Source of the DNA: Desmospora activa DSM 45169
GTDB lineage: Bacteria; Bacillota; Bacilli; Thermoactinomycetales; DSM-45169
Direction: 5' to 3'
Length of the DNA: 64,000 nucleotides
NCBI RefSeq assembly: GCF_003046315.1
Contig: NZ_PZZP01000002.1
Location: forward strand, 372,001 to 436,000
Within the stretch, counting starts at the first letter, position 1, and each line of letters opens with the position of its first letter. The notes under the pieces are model-generated. The model saw only the letters and a list, made by a program, of their open reading frames with translations, was not told where the DNA came from and did not search any database. Below are positions 29,115 through 39,758 of the stretch, piece by piece. The position numbers were made by a program, and so were the translations under genes.

Positions 29115-29460
29115 CTTCTCCCTCCTACTTGAAAGAATAAACGGCTGCTGATAAACTCAGCGAACAATTGCGATGGTCATTCGTCAGAGATAAAGGGGAT
29201 GCTCTGCATGAAGGGTTTTTCTTTTTTCCAGATTGATGGCCGATTTTGCCGGGGCCTCGATTTCCGTCTTCTCTTTATTAAGGCTTGCCAGCAGCCTCTA
29301 TTTCTCCCTCAATACTCCATACGATCATTGTTTTTTTATTTATAGTATATTATAATTAACCAAAATTAATTTATAGTATACCACAAGCGGATTACCTAGC
29401 AATTTTTGAAAGACTTTTGATACACCTTTGTTGAACATCAGTGAAGGAGTTGCGATATAG
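29115..29460. other. 346-nt divergent regulatory region
   Basis: It holds the azlC promoter candidate and two TTATAGTATA repeats (29340-29349 and 29371-29380) about 31 nt apart, three helical turns, as expected for paired operator sites. The remaining bases near 29160-29300 show nothing I recognise. Confidence 0.5.
29328..29356 (+). promoter_or_regulatory. Candidate azlCD promoter
   Basis: TTGTTT and TATAAT are 17 nt apart. The first TTATAGTATA repeat overlaps the spacer, so a regulator bound there would block polymerase. Confidence 0.55.
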
Positions 29461-30153
29461 GTGGAGGATAAAAAGAAAACGATAAAAGCGGGTTTGATAG
29501 AAACATTACCAATCGCAATCGCAGTCGCAGCTTATGGTATATCTTACGGTGTCCTGGCAACGCAAGCACAATTTAGTTTGGCGGAAACCATCGCAATGTC
29601 GTTGTTCGTTTTTTCCGGATCGGTGCAGATGGTAACTGTCGCCATGTTGATGGGGGGAGCGACTCTTACCAGTATTCTTGTTACCTCCGCCTTATTAAAT
29701 TTGCGCAATCTGTTATACGGCGCCGCTCTCGCCGAAGGTCTTCATTCATCCAGAAAACAAAGATGGTTATTATCTTTTGGTGTCACCGATGAATCGTTTG
29801 TGTTAGGGAGTCAACGGTTTAAAAAATACGGACCAGACCCGCTCTATTTTGCAGCTGTTGCTGGAACTCTCTATTTCGCTTGGGCCTTCTCTACGCTGAT
29901 AGGGGCGTTAATCGGAAACCAAGTCGACCCACTCAAATGGGGATTAGACTTGGCGTTTCCGGTTACCTTTGTCGCTCTTCTCATCCCCAGCTTAAAAGAT
30001 AAGCCCGTTATTGCAACGGCGCTCTCGGCTGTCGTTATCGCAATCGGACTGGAATCGTTGGCGCCGGGCAATGAATTTACGATTATCCTTACAGGAGTCT
30101 TATCACCGCTGGTGGGTCTGTATCTCAAGAGGAGGGGCAACGATGTTTCATAA
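29461..30153 (+). CDS. azlC: AzlC-type branched-chain amino acid exporter, large subunit
   Basis: A 230-residue integral membrane protein of the AzlC family, with GLIETLPIAIAVAAYGISYG and LLNLRNLLYGAAL as conserved blocks and six to seven hydrophobic segments. With AzlD it exports branched-chain or related amino acids. The start is GTG with GAAGGAG about 11 nt upstream. Its stop overlaps the azlD start by 11 nt. A divergent XRE-cupin gene probably regulates it. Confidence 0.9.
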   Translation: MEDKKKTIKAGLIETLPIAIAVAAYGISYGVLATQAQFSLAETIAMSLFVFSGSVQMVTVAMLMGGATLTSILVTSALLNLRNLLYGAALAEGLHSSRKQRWLLSFGVTDESFVLGSQRFKKYGPDPLYFAAVAGTLYFAWAFSTLIGALIGNQVDPLKWGLDLAFPVTFVALLIPSLKDKPVIATALSAVVIAIGLESLAPGNEFTIILTGVLSPLVGLYLKRRGNDVS

Positions 30154-30460
30154 TTGGATCCTTATCGGACTATTAACCGTTATCACTTATCTATCCCGAA
30201 TCATCGGTGTCGAGATCATGGCAGGGCGAAAAATGAGTCCAACTTTACGTTTATATTTTCAATATGTTCCCATTGCAATTATTACGGCACTGATTATCAA
30301 ACAAATCTTCATCCCCACCGACGGACAACTGACGCTTTCCTTGCCGGTTCTCATCGGCTGCCTTTCCACAGCGATCATCATTCGGATCACCAACTGGTTT
30401 CTACCTTCCGTGGCCATTGGTGTAATGGCGGGGTTATTTACGCGGTATTTTTTTATTTAG
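30143..30460 (+). CDS. azlD: AzlD-type small subunit of the amino acid exporter
   Basis: A 105-residue hydrophobic protein with three to four membrane segments and the AzlD pattern GLLTVITYLSRIIG, then PTLRLYFQYVPIAIITALI split. GAGGAGGGG lies just before the ATG inside azlC, so translation is coupled. The longer frame starting at 30011 is rejected because it runs inside azlC. Confidence 0.88.
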   Translation: MFHNWILIGLLTVITYLSRIIGVEIMAGRKMSPTLRLYFQYVPIAIITALIIKQIFIPTDGQLTLSLPVLIGCLSTAIIIRITNWFLPSVAIGVMAGLFTRYFFI

Positions 30461-30493
30461 CTTGATTGGAAAAATAGCAGATTTTGTACTCGA

Positions 30494-30682
30494 TCAGATT
30501 TCTCCACACCATCGCAGATTGATCACACGGCCCCGCGACTTAACGGCTAACACGTGGGTCCTTCCTTGTTTTCGCTGGAAAACCAGATCCGCATCAAGGT
30601 GTAACCAATTCTGAAGCCAGGGTATCCGACTGTGCTTTCCCTTCTTGGATAAACGCTTTTGCATTAAAACTTCCCGTTTCAA
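30494..30682 (-). CDS. Hypothetical short protein
   Basis: A basic frame of 62 codons with a TTG start and GGAGGG about 13 nt upstream, or alternatively an ATG six codons later. I recognise no domain. It lies between azlD and the PhzF gene on the opposite strand. It may be spurious. Confidence 0.3.
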   Translation of the reverse strand: MKREVLMQKRLSKKGKHSRIPWLQNWLHLDADLVFQRKQGRTHVLAVKSRGRVINLRWCGEI

Positions 30683-30814
30683 TGACTTTGATCTATCCCT
30701 CCAACTGCAAAAATGTCATAAATAAAAATCATGTATCCGATGAGTAAGATTCATTTTACTAATCTTAAATGGTTTTGTAAGCTAGTTAACAACGGAAAAA
30801 AGGGTGTGAGCGAC

Positions 30815-31720
30815 GTGAAAAAGATACCGGTTTATCATGTAGATGCTTTTACCGATGTGCCTTTTGGAGGAAATCCGGCAGGGGTGGTACCGGAAGCGGA
30901 CGGGTTGACGGAGGAGGAAATGAAAAACATCGCCAGAGAGCTTAACCTGTCTGAAACAGCCTTTCTCTTTTCTACCAACCGAACCGGGATCGACTTTCGT
31001 GTTCGTTATTTTACACCAACGGACGAAATTGACTTTTGTGGTCACGCGACAGTTGGCCTTGCATGGGTGTTGGCAACGTACGGATGGCAGGAAAAAGCTG
31101 AGGGAATCGTTTTAGAAACCAATATCGGCACTGTTCCAGTGGAATTTTCAAAAGAAGCCCAATCACTAACCGCTGTCACCATGACTCAGGTTCCACCCAA
31201 AATCAGGGATGTGGAAACCGAACCGGAGGAAATCGCTCGGTTGACTGGAATTTCAGCCGAAGCTTTGGATCGGCGTTATCCGATAAAATTGGCCTATACG
31301 GGCAATTGGCATTTGCTTGTTCCGGTTAAGTCGCAACGGGAAATCGATACCGCCCGACCGCAGCTAGAGGAACTGGCAAAACTGAATCGGGCCCAACAAG
31401 CAAGCACAACCCATCTGTTTACGTTTGATACAGAAGAACGGGGGTATGATTTGTACACCCGTGACTTTGCCCCGGCGGTCGGTATCGCGGAAGACCCCGT
31501 TACCGGTGCGGCAAACGGAGCACTTGCCGGATACCTTCTGTTGCAAGGGATTCTCCCGCTCCATCAGGAGCATCGACTCAACATTGCCCAGGGTCATGCC
31601 ATTGGCCGACCCGGCACCCTTGTCATAACAGTTGCTGCAGGATCGAAAGAAACAGAACCTGTCATTCAAGTGGGAGGATCAGCCGTGATCACCATCGCAG
31701 GGACCTTGCAGCTTCCCTGA
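30815..31720 (+). CDS. PhzF-family isomerase-like protein
   Basis: A 301-residue member of the PhzF family (diaminopimelate-epimerase-like fold). Conserved blocks are VYHVDAFTDVPFGGNPAGVV, ELNLSETAFL with the catalytic-type Glu, FTPTDEIDFCGHATVG, and EDPVTGAANGALAGYL. I chose the GTG at 30815 behind AGGGTGTGAG because the family starts at this point; an upstream ATG would add a non-homologous leader. Family members isomerise small molecules, and the substrate is unknown outside phenazine clusters, which are absent here. Confidence 0.88.
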   Translation: MKKIPVYHVDAFTDVPFGGNPAGVVPEADGLTEEEMKNIARELNLSETAFLFSTNRTGIDFRVRYFTPTDEIDFCGHATVGLAWVLATYGWQEKAEGIVLETNIGTVPVEFSKEAQSLTAVTMTQVPPKIRDVETEPEEIARLTGISAEALDRRYPIKLAYTGNWHLLVPVKSQREIDTARPQLEELAKLNRAQQASTTHLFTFDTEERGYDLYTRDFAPAVGIAEDPVTGAANGALAGYLLLQGILPLHQEHRLNIAQGHAIGRPGTLVITVAAGSKETEPVIQVGGSAVITIAGTLQLP

Positions 31721-31757
31721 AGGTGAACGGAGTAATCGCTAGAGGGAAAATATAGAA

Positions 31758-32033
31758 TCAAGAATCTTTTCCACTTGAAAAGGTTGGCAGGCCTAATGCG
31801 GGGTATCCCCCAGGGGTTGTGCGCCAACACAACCCCCGGTCCTGTGGGATGTTCCCGGCAGAGGTCGGGGCTTCGCCCCAAATGCAGAGTAATCCGTCTA
31901 CCGGTTGATGCCTGGGGGACGGATTACTTTTTTTCTCGATCACGAGCCGTACAACATTGATAACCCGATTGCCTAACCCGATAATCAACGCTGTGACTAT
32001 GCTTATGATCCCTAGTACGACCATCGGTTCCAT
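31758..32033 (-). CDS. Short hydrophobic peptide gene, candidate type I toxin (locus 2)
   Basis: An N-terminal membrane helix (MVVLGIISIVTALIIGLG) is followed by a basic stretch ending in EKK. The start lies behind GGGGGTGGGGCC ATGG, nearly identical to the locus at 53421. The frame stays open for 91 codons, but an A7 run after GAG is followed at once by TAA in the -1 frame, so the functional peptide may be only about 34 residues. A plus-strand terminator lies inside the 3' part of the frame, as expected for an antisense RNA. The call is by analogy with type I toxins; I know no close homologue. Confidence 0.5.
   Translation of the reverse strand: MEPMVVLGIISIVTALIIGLGNRVINVVRLVIEKKSNPSPRHQPVDGLLCIWGEAPTSAGNIPQDRGLCWRTTPGGYPALGLPTFSSGKDS
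31888..31934 (+). terminator. Plus-strand terminator inside the locus 2 peptide gene
   Basis: AGTAATCCGTC pairs with GACGGATTACT and is followed by seven T residues on the plus strand. It could end a transcript that runs from about 31750 antisense to the peptide mRNA. GC-rich hairpins fill 31795-31885. Confidence 0.8.
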
Positions 32034-32098
32034 GGCCCCACCCCCTTATTGCCATGATCAAACCAGTTGGCATCTTCAGGGGCTTGGACTGTTGTCGT

Positions 32099-35000
32099 TT
32101 ACATATTTCGTCGATATTGCCCACCCACTTCAAACAAAGCCTCCGTGATCTGGCCGAGGCTGGCGACGCGAACGGTGTTCATCAGTTCAGCGAAGATGTT
32201 GCCGTCGTTGCGGGCCACTTCTTTTAAGCGGGCGAGGGCGGCAGAAGCCTGCTCGCGGTGGCGCTTCTGAAAGGCGCGCAGGTTTTGAATCTGGGCATCC
32301 TTTTCTTCTGTGGAGGCACGGGTCAATTGATAATCCGGCTCTGCTTCGGTTTCCCCCTCCTTGAGGAAGGTATTCACCCCGATAATCGGAAGCTCCCCGG
32401 AGTGTTTTTTTGTTTCATAGTAGAGAGATTCCTCCTGGATTTTACCCCGTTGATACTGGGTTTCCATCGCTCCCAATACACCACCGCGATCGCTGATCCG
32501 TTCAAACTCTCTCAGTACCGTCTCCTCCACCAGATCCGTCAACTCCTCGATGATAAAAGACCCCTGAAGCGAGTTTTCGTTTTTGGCTAATCCCAATTCT
32601 TTCGTAATAATCAACTGAATCGCCATTGCCCGCCGGACCGACTCCTCGGTGGGGGTAGTGATCGCTTCATCGTAAGCGTTGGTGTGGAGGGAGTTACACT
32701 GATCATATAAGGCCATCAGCGCTTGTAGTGTCGTGCGGATATCGTTAAAGTTGACTTCCTGTGCGTGTAGACTGCGACCGGAGGTTTGGATGTGGTACTT
32801 TAACTTTTGGCTCCGTTCATCCGCTCCATACAACCGCTTCATTACCACCGCCCAAATCCGCCGGGCAACGCGACCGATCACGCTATATTCCGGATCAAGG
32901 CCATTGCTGAAAAAGAACGAGAGATTAGGAGCGAACCGGTTCACATCCATCCCACGGCTGCGGTAATACTCTACATAGGTGAAAGCATTGGCCAGGGTAA
33001 ACGCCAGCTGGGAGATGGGGTTGGCTCCCGCTTCCGCGATATGGTAGCCGCTGATGGAGACGGAGTAGTAGTTACGCATGCGATGATCAATAAAATACTG
33101 CTGGATATCACCCATCATCTTCAATGCGAATTCCGTCGAAAAGATGCAGGTATTCTGCCCCTGGTCTTCCTTTAAGATATCCGCCTGCACCGTTCCCCGC
33201 ACCATTGCCAATGCCTGGGCACGGATGTGTTCCTGTTCTTCTGCCGACGGCTCTCGCCCTTCCCTTTCCCGAAAGTAGTCCAGCTGTTGATCGATGGCGG
33301 TATTGAGGAACATCGCTAGAATGATAGGGGCAGGACCGTTAATCGTCATGGAGACGCTGGTATTGGGAGCACACAGATCAAAACCGGCATACAGCTTCTT
33401 CATATCATCCAAGGTGCAGATGCTAACACCGGATTCCCCTACTTTACCGTAGATATCCGGCCGTTCGTCGGGATCACGGCCATAGAGGGTCACACTGTCA
33501 AAAGCGGTGGAAAGGCGTTTGGCCGGCTCTCCTTCGGACAGATAATGAAAACGGCGGTTGGTCCGCTCCGGTGTCCCTTCACCGGCAAACATGCGCTTCG
33601 GGTCTTCATCTCCTCGTTTCAGTGGAAAGACACCAGCAGTAAAGGGAAAACGGCCGGGCACGTTTTCCGTCATCTGCCAGCGTAATATCTCGCCCCAATC
33701 CTGCCAACGTGGAAGGGCGATCTTGGGAATGCGACTGCCGGATAAGGAAGTGGTAAAAAGCGGATTGCGGATCTCTTTGTCCCGTACGCGAATCACTAGC
33801 TCATCTTGCTGATACATTTCCTTCAATTGCGGCCATTCCGTCAGTAGCGCTTTCGCTTCCGGATCCAACTTCGTCTCCAGTCGTTGTTCCAATTGGGCCA
33901 ACGTCTCTGCGGCTTGATTTTCCCCACCCGCTTCCGATTGCAATAAGCGGCGCGTTTCCTTTACTTGCTGCCACCGACGGGCATACTCCGATTGTTGATC
34001 AACATGGTGATGGTATTGGCGCAGGGTGTTGGCGATCTCCCGCAGATAGTGCGTCCGCTCTGGCGGAATGATATGCCGTACCTTCAGTGTTTCCCCGGAA
34101 TCTTGCCAGCGGGATTCCCACTGGACGCCGCTTTTTTTTCGTAAGCCCTGAATCAAGGCTTGGTAAAATCGATCGGTGCCCGCATCGTTAAAACGGCTGG
34201 CCATGGTGCCGTACACCGAGATTTCCTGATCGGACACTTCAAACAGCTGATGATTGCGGCGGTATTGTTTGCGCACATCACGTAAGGCATCTTCTGATCC
34301 TTTGCGATCAAATTTATTAATGGCCACCAAATCGGCGTAATCCAACATCTCGATCTTTTCCAGTTGGGAGGGGGCACCAAACTCCGCCGTCATCACATAG
34401 ACGGCAAAGTCGCTCACTTCCACCACATCGGCATCCCCCTGCCCAATACCGCTGGTCTCTACCAAAATCAGATCAAACCCGGCCCGCTTTAAAATTCCGA
34501 TTGCTTCCCGGGTAGCGCCGGAAAGTTCAGATCGATTTTTACGCGTGGCCAAACTGCGCATATACACCCGTGGATGATGAACCGCATTCATGCGAATACG
34601 ATCGCCCAGCAGCGCTCCTCCCGTTTTTTGTTTGGAAGGGTCAATCGAGAGAACCGCCACCCGTTTTTGCGGGAAATCCTCTAAAAAGCGGCGCACCAGC
34701 TCATCAGTCAGAGAGCTTTTTCCCGCCCCTCCCGTTCCCGTCAAACCGACCACCGGCACTTCATGGAGCGGTGGTGTTTCCACTGTCGCCGCTTGCGCCT
34801 TTTCCGACAGAACATTCTGCTCCGCCAATGTAATCAAACGAGCAATCGCCTGTCTCTCTCCCCGTCCCACTGCTTCCCATTCATCCGTCAATTGTGTCAC
34901 AGTCGGAAAATCACACGCTTGCACCATATGATTGATCATACCCTGTAGCCCCATCGTGCGCCCATCTTCAGGGGAAAAGACTTTGGCGACCCCGTATTGT

Positions 35001-35332
35001 TCCAGCCATTCAATTTCCCGGGAAACGATGACACCGCCCCCACCGGCAAACACGTTGATATGGGAGGCTCCTTCCGCTTTGAGGCGATCAATCATATATT
35101 GAAAAAATTCCACGTGTCCGCCCTGGTAGGAAGAGACGGCGATTCCCTGAACATCTTCCTGAATGGCCGCTTCTACAATCAGATCGACAGAGCGATCATG
35201 ACCAAGATGAATCACTTCTACACCGCTGGCTTGCAACAATCTCCGAAACAGGTTAATCGACGCATCATGCCCATCAAACAGACCAGCTGCCGTCACGAAG
35301 CGAACCGGATACTGAGGCCGATAACTCTCCAC
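32099..35332 (-). CDS. icmF: Fused isobutyryl-CoA mutase (IcmF)
   Basis: Adenosylcobalamin enzyme that interconverts isobutyryl-CoA and butyryl-CoA. About 1077 residues in three parts: an N-terminal B12-binding domain ([15 protein letters not shown], with the cobalamin His in DGHD), a MeaI-like GTPase domain ([17 protein letters not shown] Walker [20 protein letters not shown]), and a mutase (beta/alpha)8 domain with [18 protein letters not shown] and [16 protein letters not shown]. The start is set at the GTG at 35332 with GGAGGG 7 nt upstream; an ATG at 35359 overlaps tetR. It lies at the 3' end of the acyl-CoA operon-like array after meaB and tetR. Confidence 0.93.
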   Translation of the reverse strand: MESYRPQYPVRFVTAAGLFDGHDASINLFRRLLQASGVEVIHLGHDRSVDLIVEAAIQEDVQGIAVSSYQGGHVEFFQYMIDRLKAEGASHINVFAGGGGVIVSREIEWLEQYGVAKVFSPEDGRTMGLQGMINHMVQACDFPTVTQLTDEWEAVGRGERQAIARLITLAEQNVLSEKAQAATVETPPLHEVPVVGLTGTGGAGKSSLTDELVRRFLEDFPQKRVAVLSIDPSKQKTGGALLGDRIRMNAVHHPRVYMRSLATRKNRSELSGATREAIGILKRAGFDLILVETSGIGQGDADVVEVSDFAVYVMTAEFGAPSQLEKIEMLDYADLVAINKFDRKGSEDALRDVRKQYRRNHQLFEVSDQEISVYGTMASRFNDAGTDRFYQALIQGLRKKSGVQWESRWQDSGETLKVRHIIPPERTHYLREIANTLRQYHHHVDQQSEYARRWQQVKETRRLLQSEAGGENQAAETLAQLEQRLETKLDPEAKALLTEWPQLKEMYQQDELVIRVRDKEIRNPLFTTSLSGSRIPKIALPRWQDWGEILRWQMTENVPGRFPFTAGVFPLKRGDEDPKRMFAGEGTPERTNRRFHYLSEGEPAKRLSTAFDSVTLYGRDPDERPDIYGKVGESGVSICTLDDMKKLYAGFDLCAPNTSVSMTINGPAPIILAMFLNTAIDQQLDYFREREGREPSAEEQEHIRAQALAMVRGTVQADILKEDQGQNTCIFSTEFALKMMGDIQQYFIDHRMRNYYSVSISGYHIAEAGANPISQLAFTLANAFTYVEYYRSRGMDVNRFAPNLSFFFSNGLDPEYSVIGRVARRIWAVVMKRLYGADERSQKLKYHIQTSGRSLHAQEVNFNDIRTTLQALMALYDQCNSLHTNAYDEAITTPTEESVRRAMAIQLIITKELGLAKNENSLQGSFIIEELTDLVEETVLREFERISDRGGVLGAMETQYQRGKIQEESLYYETKKHSGELPIIGVNTFLKEGETEAEPDYQLTRASTEEKDAQIQNLRAFQKRHREQASAALARLKEVARNDGNIFAELMNTVRVASLGQITEALFEVGGQYRRNM

Positions 35333-35346
35333 CACCCATCCCTCCT

Positions 35347-35973
35347 CTAGTTGGTACATTCACGCAACAACCACGCCATTTGCTGGCGGGTATATTCCTC
35401 CAATGTGTAATGTTCCGCCAATGCCCAACGGCGAAAGGTCCACATCTCTCCCAGTACCATGATATTATGAGCCATCAAAGAGACGGAGGAAGGATCCAGA
35501 CGCAATGTGTTGTCTTGGATTCCCCGCTGCAATATCTCCTCAAACAGTGCGGTGACCTCTTTTTCCCGTTGTAAAATCACACTGCGCGCCTTTTTTGGCA
35601 GTGATTTGGTCTCTTGATAAATCAGCAGCACCCAATCTGACAGTTCCCCCATCACCTTAAAATGCTGGGCCATCGCCCGGTTCAAACTTTCCCGTCCCGT
35701 CTCTGTCACGGATAAGGCTTCTTTTAGGCGGGTTTCCAACTCGGAATGGATATGGTCGCACACCAGATACAACACATCTTCCTTGGACTGGATATATTCA
35801 TACATCGTGCCGATACTAAGGCCGCACTCACGCGCAATTTCCCGGGTCGTAGTCTTATGAAACCCTTTGCGCATAAACAGCTTCTGAGCCCCACGAATAA
35901 TCTGCGCCCGTCGCTCTTCCACCAGTTTCCGGTTTTTCACCATTGAAGGAATACGATTGGAGTCCCGTGTCAT
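35347..35973 (-). CDS. TetR-family regulator of the acyl-CoA gene island
   Basis: A 208-residue TetR regulator. The DNA-binding domain reads [20 protein letters not shown] then [20 protein letters not shown], a standard TetR helix-turn-helix. The ligand domain is unlike any I can name. It overlaps the meaB stop by 4 nt (ATGA) and precedes icmF by 14 nt, so it is inside the operon. Fatty-acid or acyl-CoA-sensing TetR proteins are common in such a place; the palindrome at 41911 is a candidate site. Confidence 0.88.
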   Translation of the reverse strand: MTRDSNRIPSMVKNRKLVEERRAQIIRGAQKLFMRKGFHKTTTREIARECGLSIGTMYEYIQSKEDVLYLVCDHIHSELETRLKEALSVTETGRESLNRAMAQHFKVMGELSDWVLLIYQETKSLPKKARSVILQREKEVTALFEEILQRGIQDNTLRLDPSSVSLMAHNIMVLGEMWTFRRWALAEHYTLEEYTRQQMAWLLRECTN

Positions 35974-36935
35974 TCCCTATCCCCCCCTTTCCCGGCAGCC
36001 AGATGAGCCATCCATTTTCGTGCCACTTGTTGCGGCGTCCATTCCCGCTGTTGTAGTCGGTCCAGATCAGTTTTTATCGCGGAATCCTCCAACCTTCCCT
36101 GCAAACGGCGGCGTAGCTCCTCTTCCACCATCGCTTCCACTTCGCGGCGAAGGTGAGCGCGCTGACGTCGTTCCCCCTCCCCGCTCTCCATCAAATAGCG
36201 ACGATGGCGCTTTAGTTGCCGCCACATTTCATCCGTCCCCATCTCATCTTTTACGGAGGTTTTTACAATCGGCGGACGCCACGGACGATGACTTCCGCTC
36301 AGATCCAACAACTCCTCGATATCCTTCACCAGCCGCTCCGTCCCCGGCTGCTCTGCTTTATTGACGATAAACAGGTCCGCTGCTTCCATGATCCCCGCCT
36401 TAAACACCTGCACCGCATCGCCGCTGCCAGGGGGCAGCACCAAGGCCACCGTGTCCACCAAATGCATGATATCGATCTCCGACTGCCCCACACCCACGGT
36501 TTCCACAAAGATCACATCGATCCCGGCGGCATCCAGCACAACTGCCGCTTCCCGTGTAGCAACGGCCAAACCACCCAGGTGGCCGCGGCTACCCATGCTG
36601 CGAATAAACACCCCGTCATCCAAGGCATGACGGGTCATACGCACCCGATCCCCCAACAAGGCACCGCCGGTGAAAGGGCTGCTGGGATCAACCGCAACCA
36701 CGCCGACAGTTTTGCCCTCCCGCCGGATCGCATCGATCAGCCGGTCAACCAAGGAACTCTTTCCTGCTCCCGGCGCCCCTGTCACCCCGATGAGAGCAGC
36801 CGAACCGGTATAGGGATAAAGGGATTGTAGTAACGCTTCCCGGCGTGGGTCCCGATTTTCAATGAAGCTGATGCCGCGAGCGATGGCCCGTTTTTGTCCT
36901 TGGCGGATGCGCTCAGCCCAAGCTGATATCTCCAT
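35970..36935 (-). CDS. meaB: MeaB-type GTPase chaperone of a B12-dependent mutase
   Basis: A 321-residue G3E GTPase. Walker A is GVTGAPGAGKSSLVDRL, then [19 protein letters not shown], the FVETVGVGQSEIDI block and NKAE base-recognition. MeaB loads and protects methylmalonyl-CoA mutase. The ATG at 36935 has GGGGTGG just upstream and is preferred over a GTG three codons earlier. Since the IcmF in this operon has its own G domain, this protein may serve another mutase. Confidence 0.93.
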   Translation of the reverse strand: MEISAWAERIRQGQKRAIARGISFIENRDPRREALLQSLYPYTGSAALIGVTGAPGAGKSSLVDRLIDAIRREGKTVGVVAVDPSSPFTGGALLGDRVRMTRHALDDGVFIRSMGSRGHLGGLAVATREAAVVLDAAGIDVIFVETVGVGQSEIDIMHLVDTVALVLPPGSGDAVQVFKAGIMEAADLFIVNKAEQPGTERLVKDIEELLDLSGSHRPWRPPIVKTSVKDEMGTDEMWRQLKRHRRYLMESGEGERRQRAHLRREVEAMVEEELRRRLQGRLEDSAIKTDLDRLQQREWTPQQVARKWMAHLAAGKGGDRE

Positions 36936-37008
36936 GGGATCCACCCCGCTTACGAATATTGATGCAACCTCGTTTGTTTCCCTACCTCTACTACTTGGCG
37001 CAGAAAGG

Positions 37009-37110
37009 CTTCGCTTTCAAAAGTCCTCTCCATCATTCGACTAGCGACAAGCCTAAACTTTGTTGAACGTGAGAGAGGGATTTTGAGTCTGCCTGTCTCT
37101 GATGTCGCTT
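37009..37110. repeat. Dispersed intergenic repeat, family A, copy 4 (both arms)
   Basis: The inverted arm reads TCGCTTTCAAAAGTCCTCTC, and the forward arm reads TTTGTTGAACGTGAGAGAGG followed by GATTTTGAGTCTGCC. The layout mirrors 25057-25296 on a smaller scale. It fills the gap between acyl-CoA dehydrogenase 1 and meaB. Confidence 0.6.
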
Positions 37111-37137
37111 CTTGTACCCCACCGGTACCAAAACTAC

Positions 37138-38307
37138 TCACTTTTTCACCGCGACGGGGATTCCCGACTCCTTTAAGAGGTAATTGGCGATTACAATGCG
37201 CTGTATCTCATTGGTTCCTTCATAAATCTGGGTGATCTTGGCGTCGCGCATCATCCGCTCTACCGGATATTCGCGGGTATAGCCGTATCCCCCGAATATC
37301 TGTACCGCCTCTGTCGTCACCTGCATCGCGATATCACCGGCATACAGCTTTGCCATTGCAGACGCCTTGCCGTATGGCAACCCTTCACTCTCCAGCCAAG
37401 CCGCCTGATACGTCAACAGACGGGCCGCTTCAATCTGGGTAGCCATATCCGCCAATTTAAACTGAATCGCCTGCAATTGTGCAATTGGCTTACCAAACTG
37501 CTTCCGCTCCTTGGCATAATCCAAAGCGGCATCCAATGCCCCCTGGGCAATGCCGACAGCCTGAGCGGCAATGCCGTTTCTGCCCCCGTCCAGTGTCATC
37601 ATCGCAATCTTAAACCCTTGCCCTTCGTCTCCCAACCGGTTTTCCACCGGAATGCGGCAATCGTCAAAAATGATCTCCGTCGTCGGTGAGGAGCGGATGC
37701 CTAGCTTTTTCTCCTTTTTCCCGATGGAAAAGCCAGGGGTATCCTTCTCCACGATAAAGGCAGTAATACCGTGATGCTTCTCCTCGGGAGCGGTAACGGC
37801 AAAGACGAGATAGATCTCGGCGTCCCCTCCATTGGTGATAAAAATTTTGTTGCCGTTGAGAATATAGTGATTTCCGTCCCGCACCGCCGTCGTCTTCATC
37901 CCGGCAGCATCAGAACCGGAGCCGGGCTCCGTCAAACCATAGGCGCCCAATTTGACGCCTTCGGCCAGCGGATTTAAAAAGCGCTCTTTTTGTTCCGGCG
38001 TGCCAAATTTATGCAAGGGCCAACTAGCCAGGGAAATGTGGGCCGACAGGGTAACGCCGGTGGAGGCACATACTCGCGACAACTCCTCCACCGCGATCAC
38101 ATAACTGAGATAATCGAAGCCGACACCCCCTTCCTCCTCCGGCCACGGGATTCCGGTCAACCCCAATTGCCCCATCTGATCAAAGATGGAACGGTCAAAC
38201 CGCTCCTCTTCATCCCGTTGTGCCGCGGTGGGAGCAACCTCATTCCGCGCAAACTCCCGCACCATTTTCCGCATCATCCGATGCTCTTCACTCAACTGAA
38301 ATTGCAT
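37138..38307 (-). CDS. Acyl-CoA dehydrogenase 1
   Basis: FAD-dependent dehydrogenase of about 389 residues that introduces a 2,3 double bond into an acyl-CoA. The signatures [18 protein letters not shown] and [19 protein letters not shown] are present, with the catalytic Glu in [10 protein letters not shown]. The ATG at 38307 follows AAGGAAGTGA. The chain-length preference cannot be told; the Leu/Thr-rich active site region resembles short-chain enzymes. Neighbours suggest butyryl- or isobutyryl-CoA metabolism. Confidence 0.92.
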   Translation of the reverse strand: MQFQLSEEHRMMRKMVREFARNEVAPTAAQRDEEERFDRSIFDQMGQLGLTGIPWPEEEGGVGFDYLSYVIAVEELSRVCASTGVTLSAHISLASWPLHKFGTPEQKERFLNPLAEGVKLGAYGLTEPGSGSDAAGMKTTAVRDGNHYILNGNKIFITNGGDAEIYLVFAVTAPEEKHHGITAFIVEKDTPGFSIGKKEKKLGIRSSPTTEIIFDDCRIPVENRLGDEGQGFKIAMMTLDGGRNGIAAQAVGIAQGALDAALDYAKERKQFGKPIAQLQAIQFKLADMATQIEAARLLTYQAAWLESEGLPYGKASAMAKLYAGDIAMQVTTEAVQIFGGYGYTREYPVERMMRDAKITQIYEGTNEIQRIVIANYLLKESGIPVAVKK

Positions 38308-38397
38308 GGCGTTCACTTCCTTCTCTAAGGCATGTCAGACCAACTGGCTGGGATGGTGGAGTAACTAATCCCTTGGTCTGCGTCCCTCCACCCCGTT

Positions 38398-38520
38398 CTT
38401 GCCTGTACTCGAATGTCGGTCTCGCTTTGCACTTCACAGCACAAGTCTCGCCTTACTCGCTTCGCTCCTAGGTCTCGCTTTGCACACAGGGGCGTACAGA
38501 AGGAAACCCATCCCTCCCTA
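38398..38520 (-). repeat. Dispersed intergenic repeat, family B, copy 1
   Basis: Read on the minus strand it gives GGGAGGGATGGGTTTCCTTC, then TGCAAAGCGAGACCTAGG and GGCGAGACTTGTGCT, in the same order as 44888-45045. It lies between the two acyl-CoA dehydrogenase genes. Confidence 0.75.
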
Positions 38521-39663
38521 CGATCCCTGCAACAATTCCTTCGCGATCACAATGCGCTGTATTTCGTTAGTTCCCTCATATATCTGGGTGATCTTAGCAT
38601 CGCGAAAGAAGCGCTCCACCGGATAGTCGCGGGTGTACCCATAACCGCCAAACACCTGGATCGCTTCTGTCGTTACACGTACAGCGGTATCGGAGGCAAA
38701 TAGTTTAGCCATGGCTGCTTCCCGTTTGCAGTCGCACCCCTGCTGATACAATTCTGCCGCTCGATAGATTAGCAGGTGGGCCGCTTCGACGGCGGTGGCC
38801 ATATCGGCCAATTTAAACTGAATCGCTTGCTGTGCGGCCAACGGTTGGCCAAATTGGTACCGCTCCCCTGCATAGGATTGAGCTGCCTCCAGTGCAGCGA
38901 TCGCAATACCCACCGCTTGCGCGGCAATGCCGATGCGGCCCCCGGCCAGGTTGGATAAGGCGATCGCAATCCCTTCCCCTTCCTCTCCCAGTCGGTTTTC
39001 CATCGGCACTTCCACTTGTTCAAAGATGACTTCACAAGTGTTAGAGCCATGGAGACCCATCTTCTTCTCTTTTTTGCCAATGGAAAATCCGGGGGTCCCT
39101 TTCTCAACAATAAAGGCGGTAATTCCTTTGCTGCCCTTGTCTGGATCGGTTACAGCAAACGTGACATAAATATCCGCTTCACCGGCATTAGTGATAAACA
39201 TTTTACTTCCATTCAGGATATAACAGTCCCCATGTTTACTGGCGCGGGTACGGATGTTACTTGTATCGGAACCCGCATGGGCCTCTGTCAAAGCGAAAGC
39301 GCCCAAATATTCCCCCGTCGCCAGCTTGGAGACATATTTTTGCTTTTGTTCTGGGGTGCCGTGGTGCAAAATCGGAAGGGTCGCCACAGAGGTGTGAACC
39401 GCCAAAATTACACCCACAGTGGCGCTCACCTGGGATAATTCCTCCAAGGCCAAAATGTAGGAAGTATAATCAAAACCAGCCCCGCCCCATTTCTCCGGCA
39501 CGGGAATCCCCATCAACCCCAACTCCCCCATCTTGGCCACCAATTCCCGGGGAAAGCGGTCCGTTTCATCCATCTCCTGTACCAGCGGAAGAATCTCCTT
39601 TCGGGCAAACTCCCGCACCGTTTTACGCATCATGTCCTGTTCTTGGTTGAACCGCAAATTCAT
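38518..39663 (-). CDS. Acyl-CoA dehydrogenase 2
   Basis: About 381 residues with the same architecture as its neighbour: [18 protein letters not shown] for FAD and substrate, the [17 protein letters not shown] block, and the catalytic Glu in [10 protein letters not shown]. The ATG at 39663 has GGGAGGG about 9 nt upstream. The B. subtilis position acdA lies near rpoE, and the two genes here probably arose by duplication with divergence. Its electrons would go to ETF, whose genes are not in the window. Confidence 0.92.
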   Translation of the reverse strand: MNLRFNQEQDMMRKTVREFARKEILPLVQEMDETDRFPRELVAKMGELGLMGIPVPEKWGGAGFDYTSYILALEELSQVSATVGVILAVHTSVATLPILHHGTPEQKQKYVSKLATGEYLGAFALTEAHAGSDTSNIRTRASKHGDCYILNGSKMFITNAGEADIYVTFAVTDPDKGSKGITAFIVEKGTPGFSIGKKEKKMGLHGSNTCEVIFEQVEVPMENRLGEEGEGIAIALSNLAGGRIGIAAQAVGIAIAALEAAQSYAGERYQFGQPLAAQQAIQFKLADMATAVEAAHLLIYRAAELYQQGCDCKREAAMAKLFASDTAVRVTTEAIQVFGGYGYTRDYPVERFFRDAKITQIYEGTNEIQRIVIAKELLQGS

Positions 39664-39758
39664 GTTGTAATCCCTCCCTCGCAGCTGTTTGCGCTTCAGT
39701 GTGTAGAAATTGGGGTACTGAGCGGGCAAGCAGATAGACTCCATCTTTAGCAACCAGC

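Noticed and set aside
31780-31930. Possible riboswitch (GC-rich structured region before a terminator)
   Set aside because: I tested the region by eye for cobalamin, c-di-GMP, TPP, SAM and glycine core motifs and found none in order; an antisense RNA to the peptide gene fits better.
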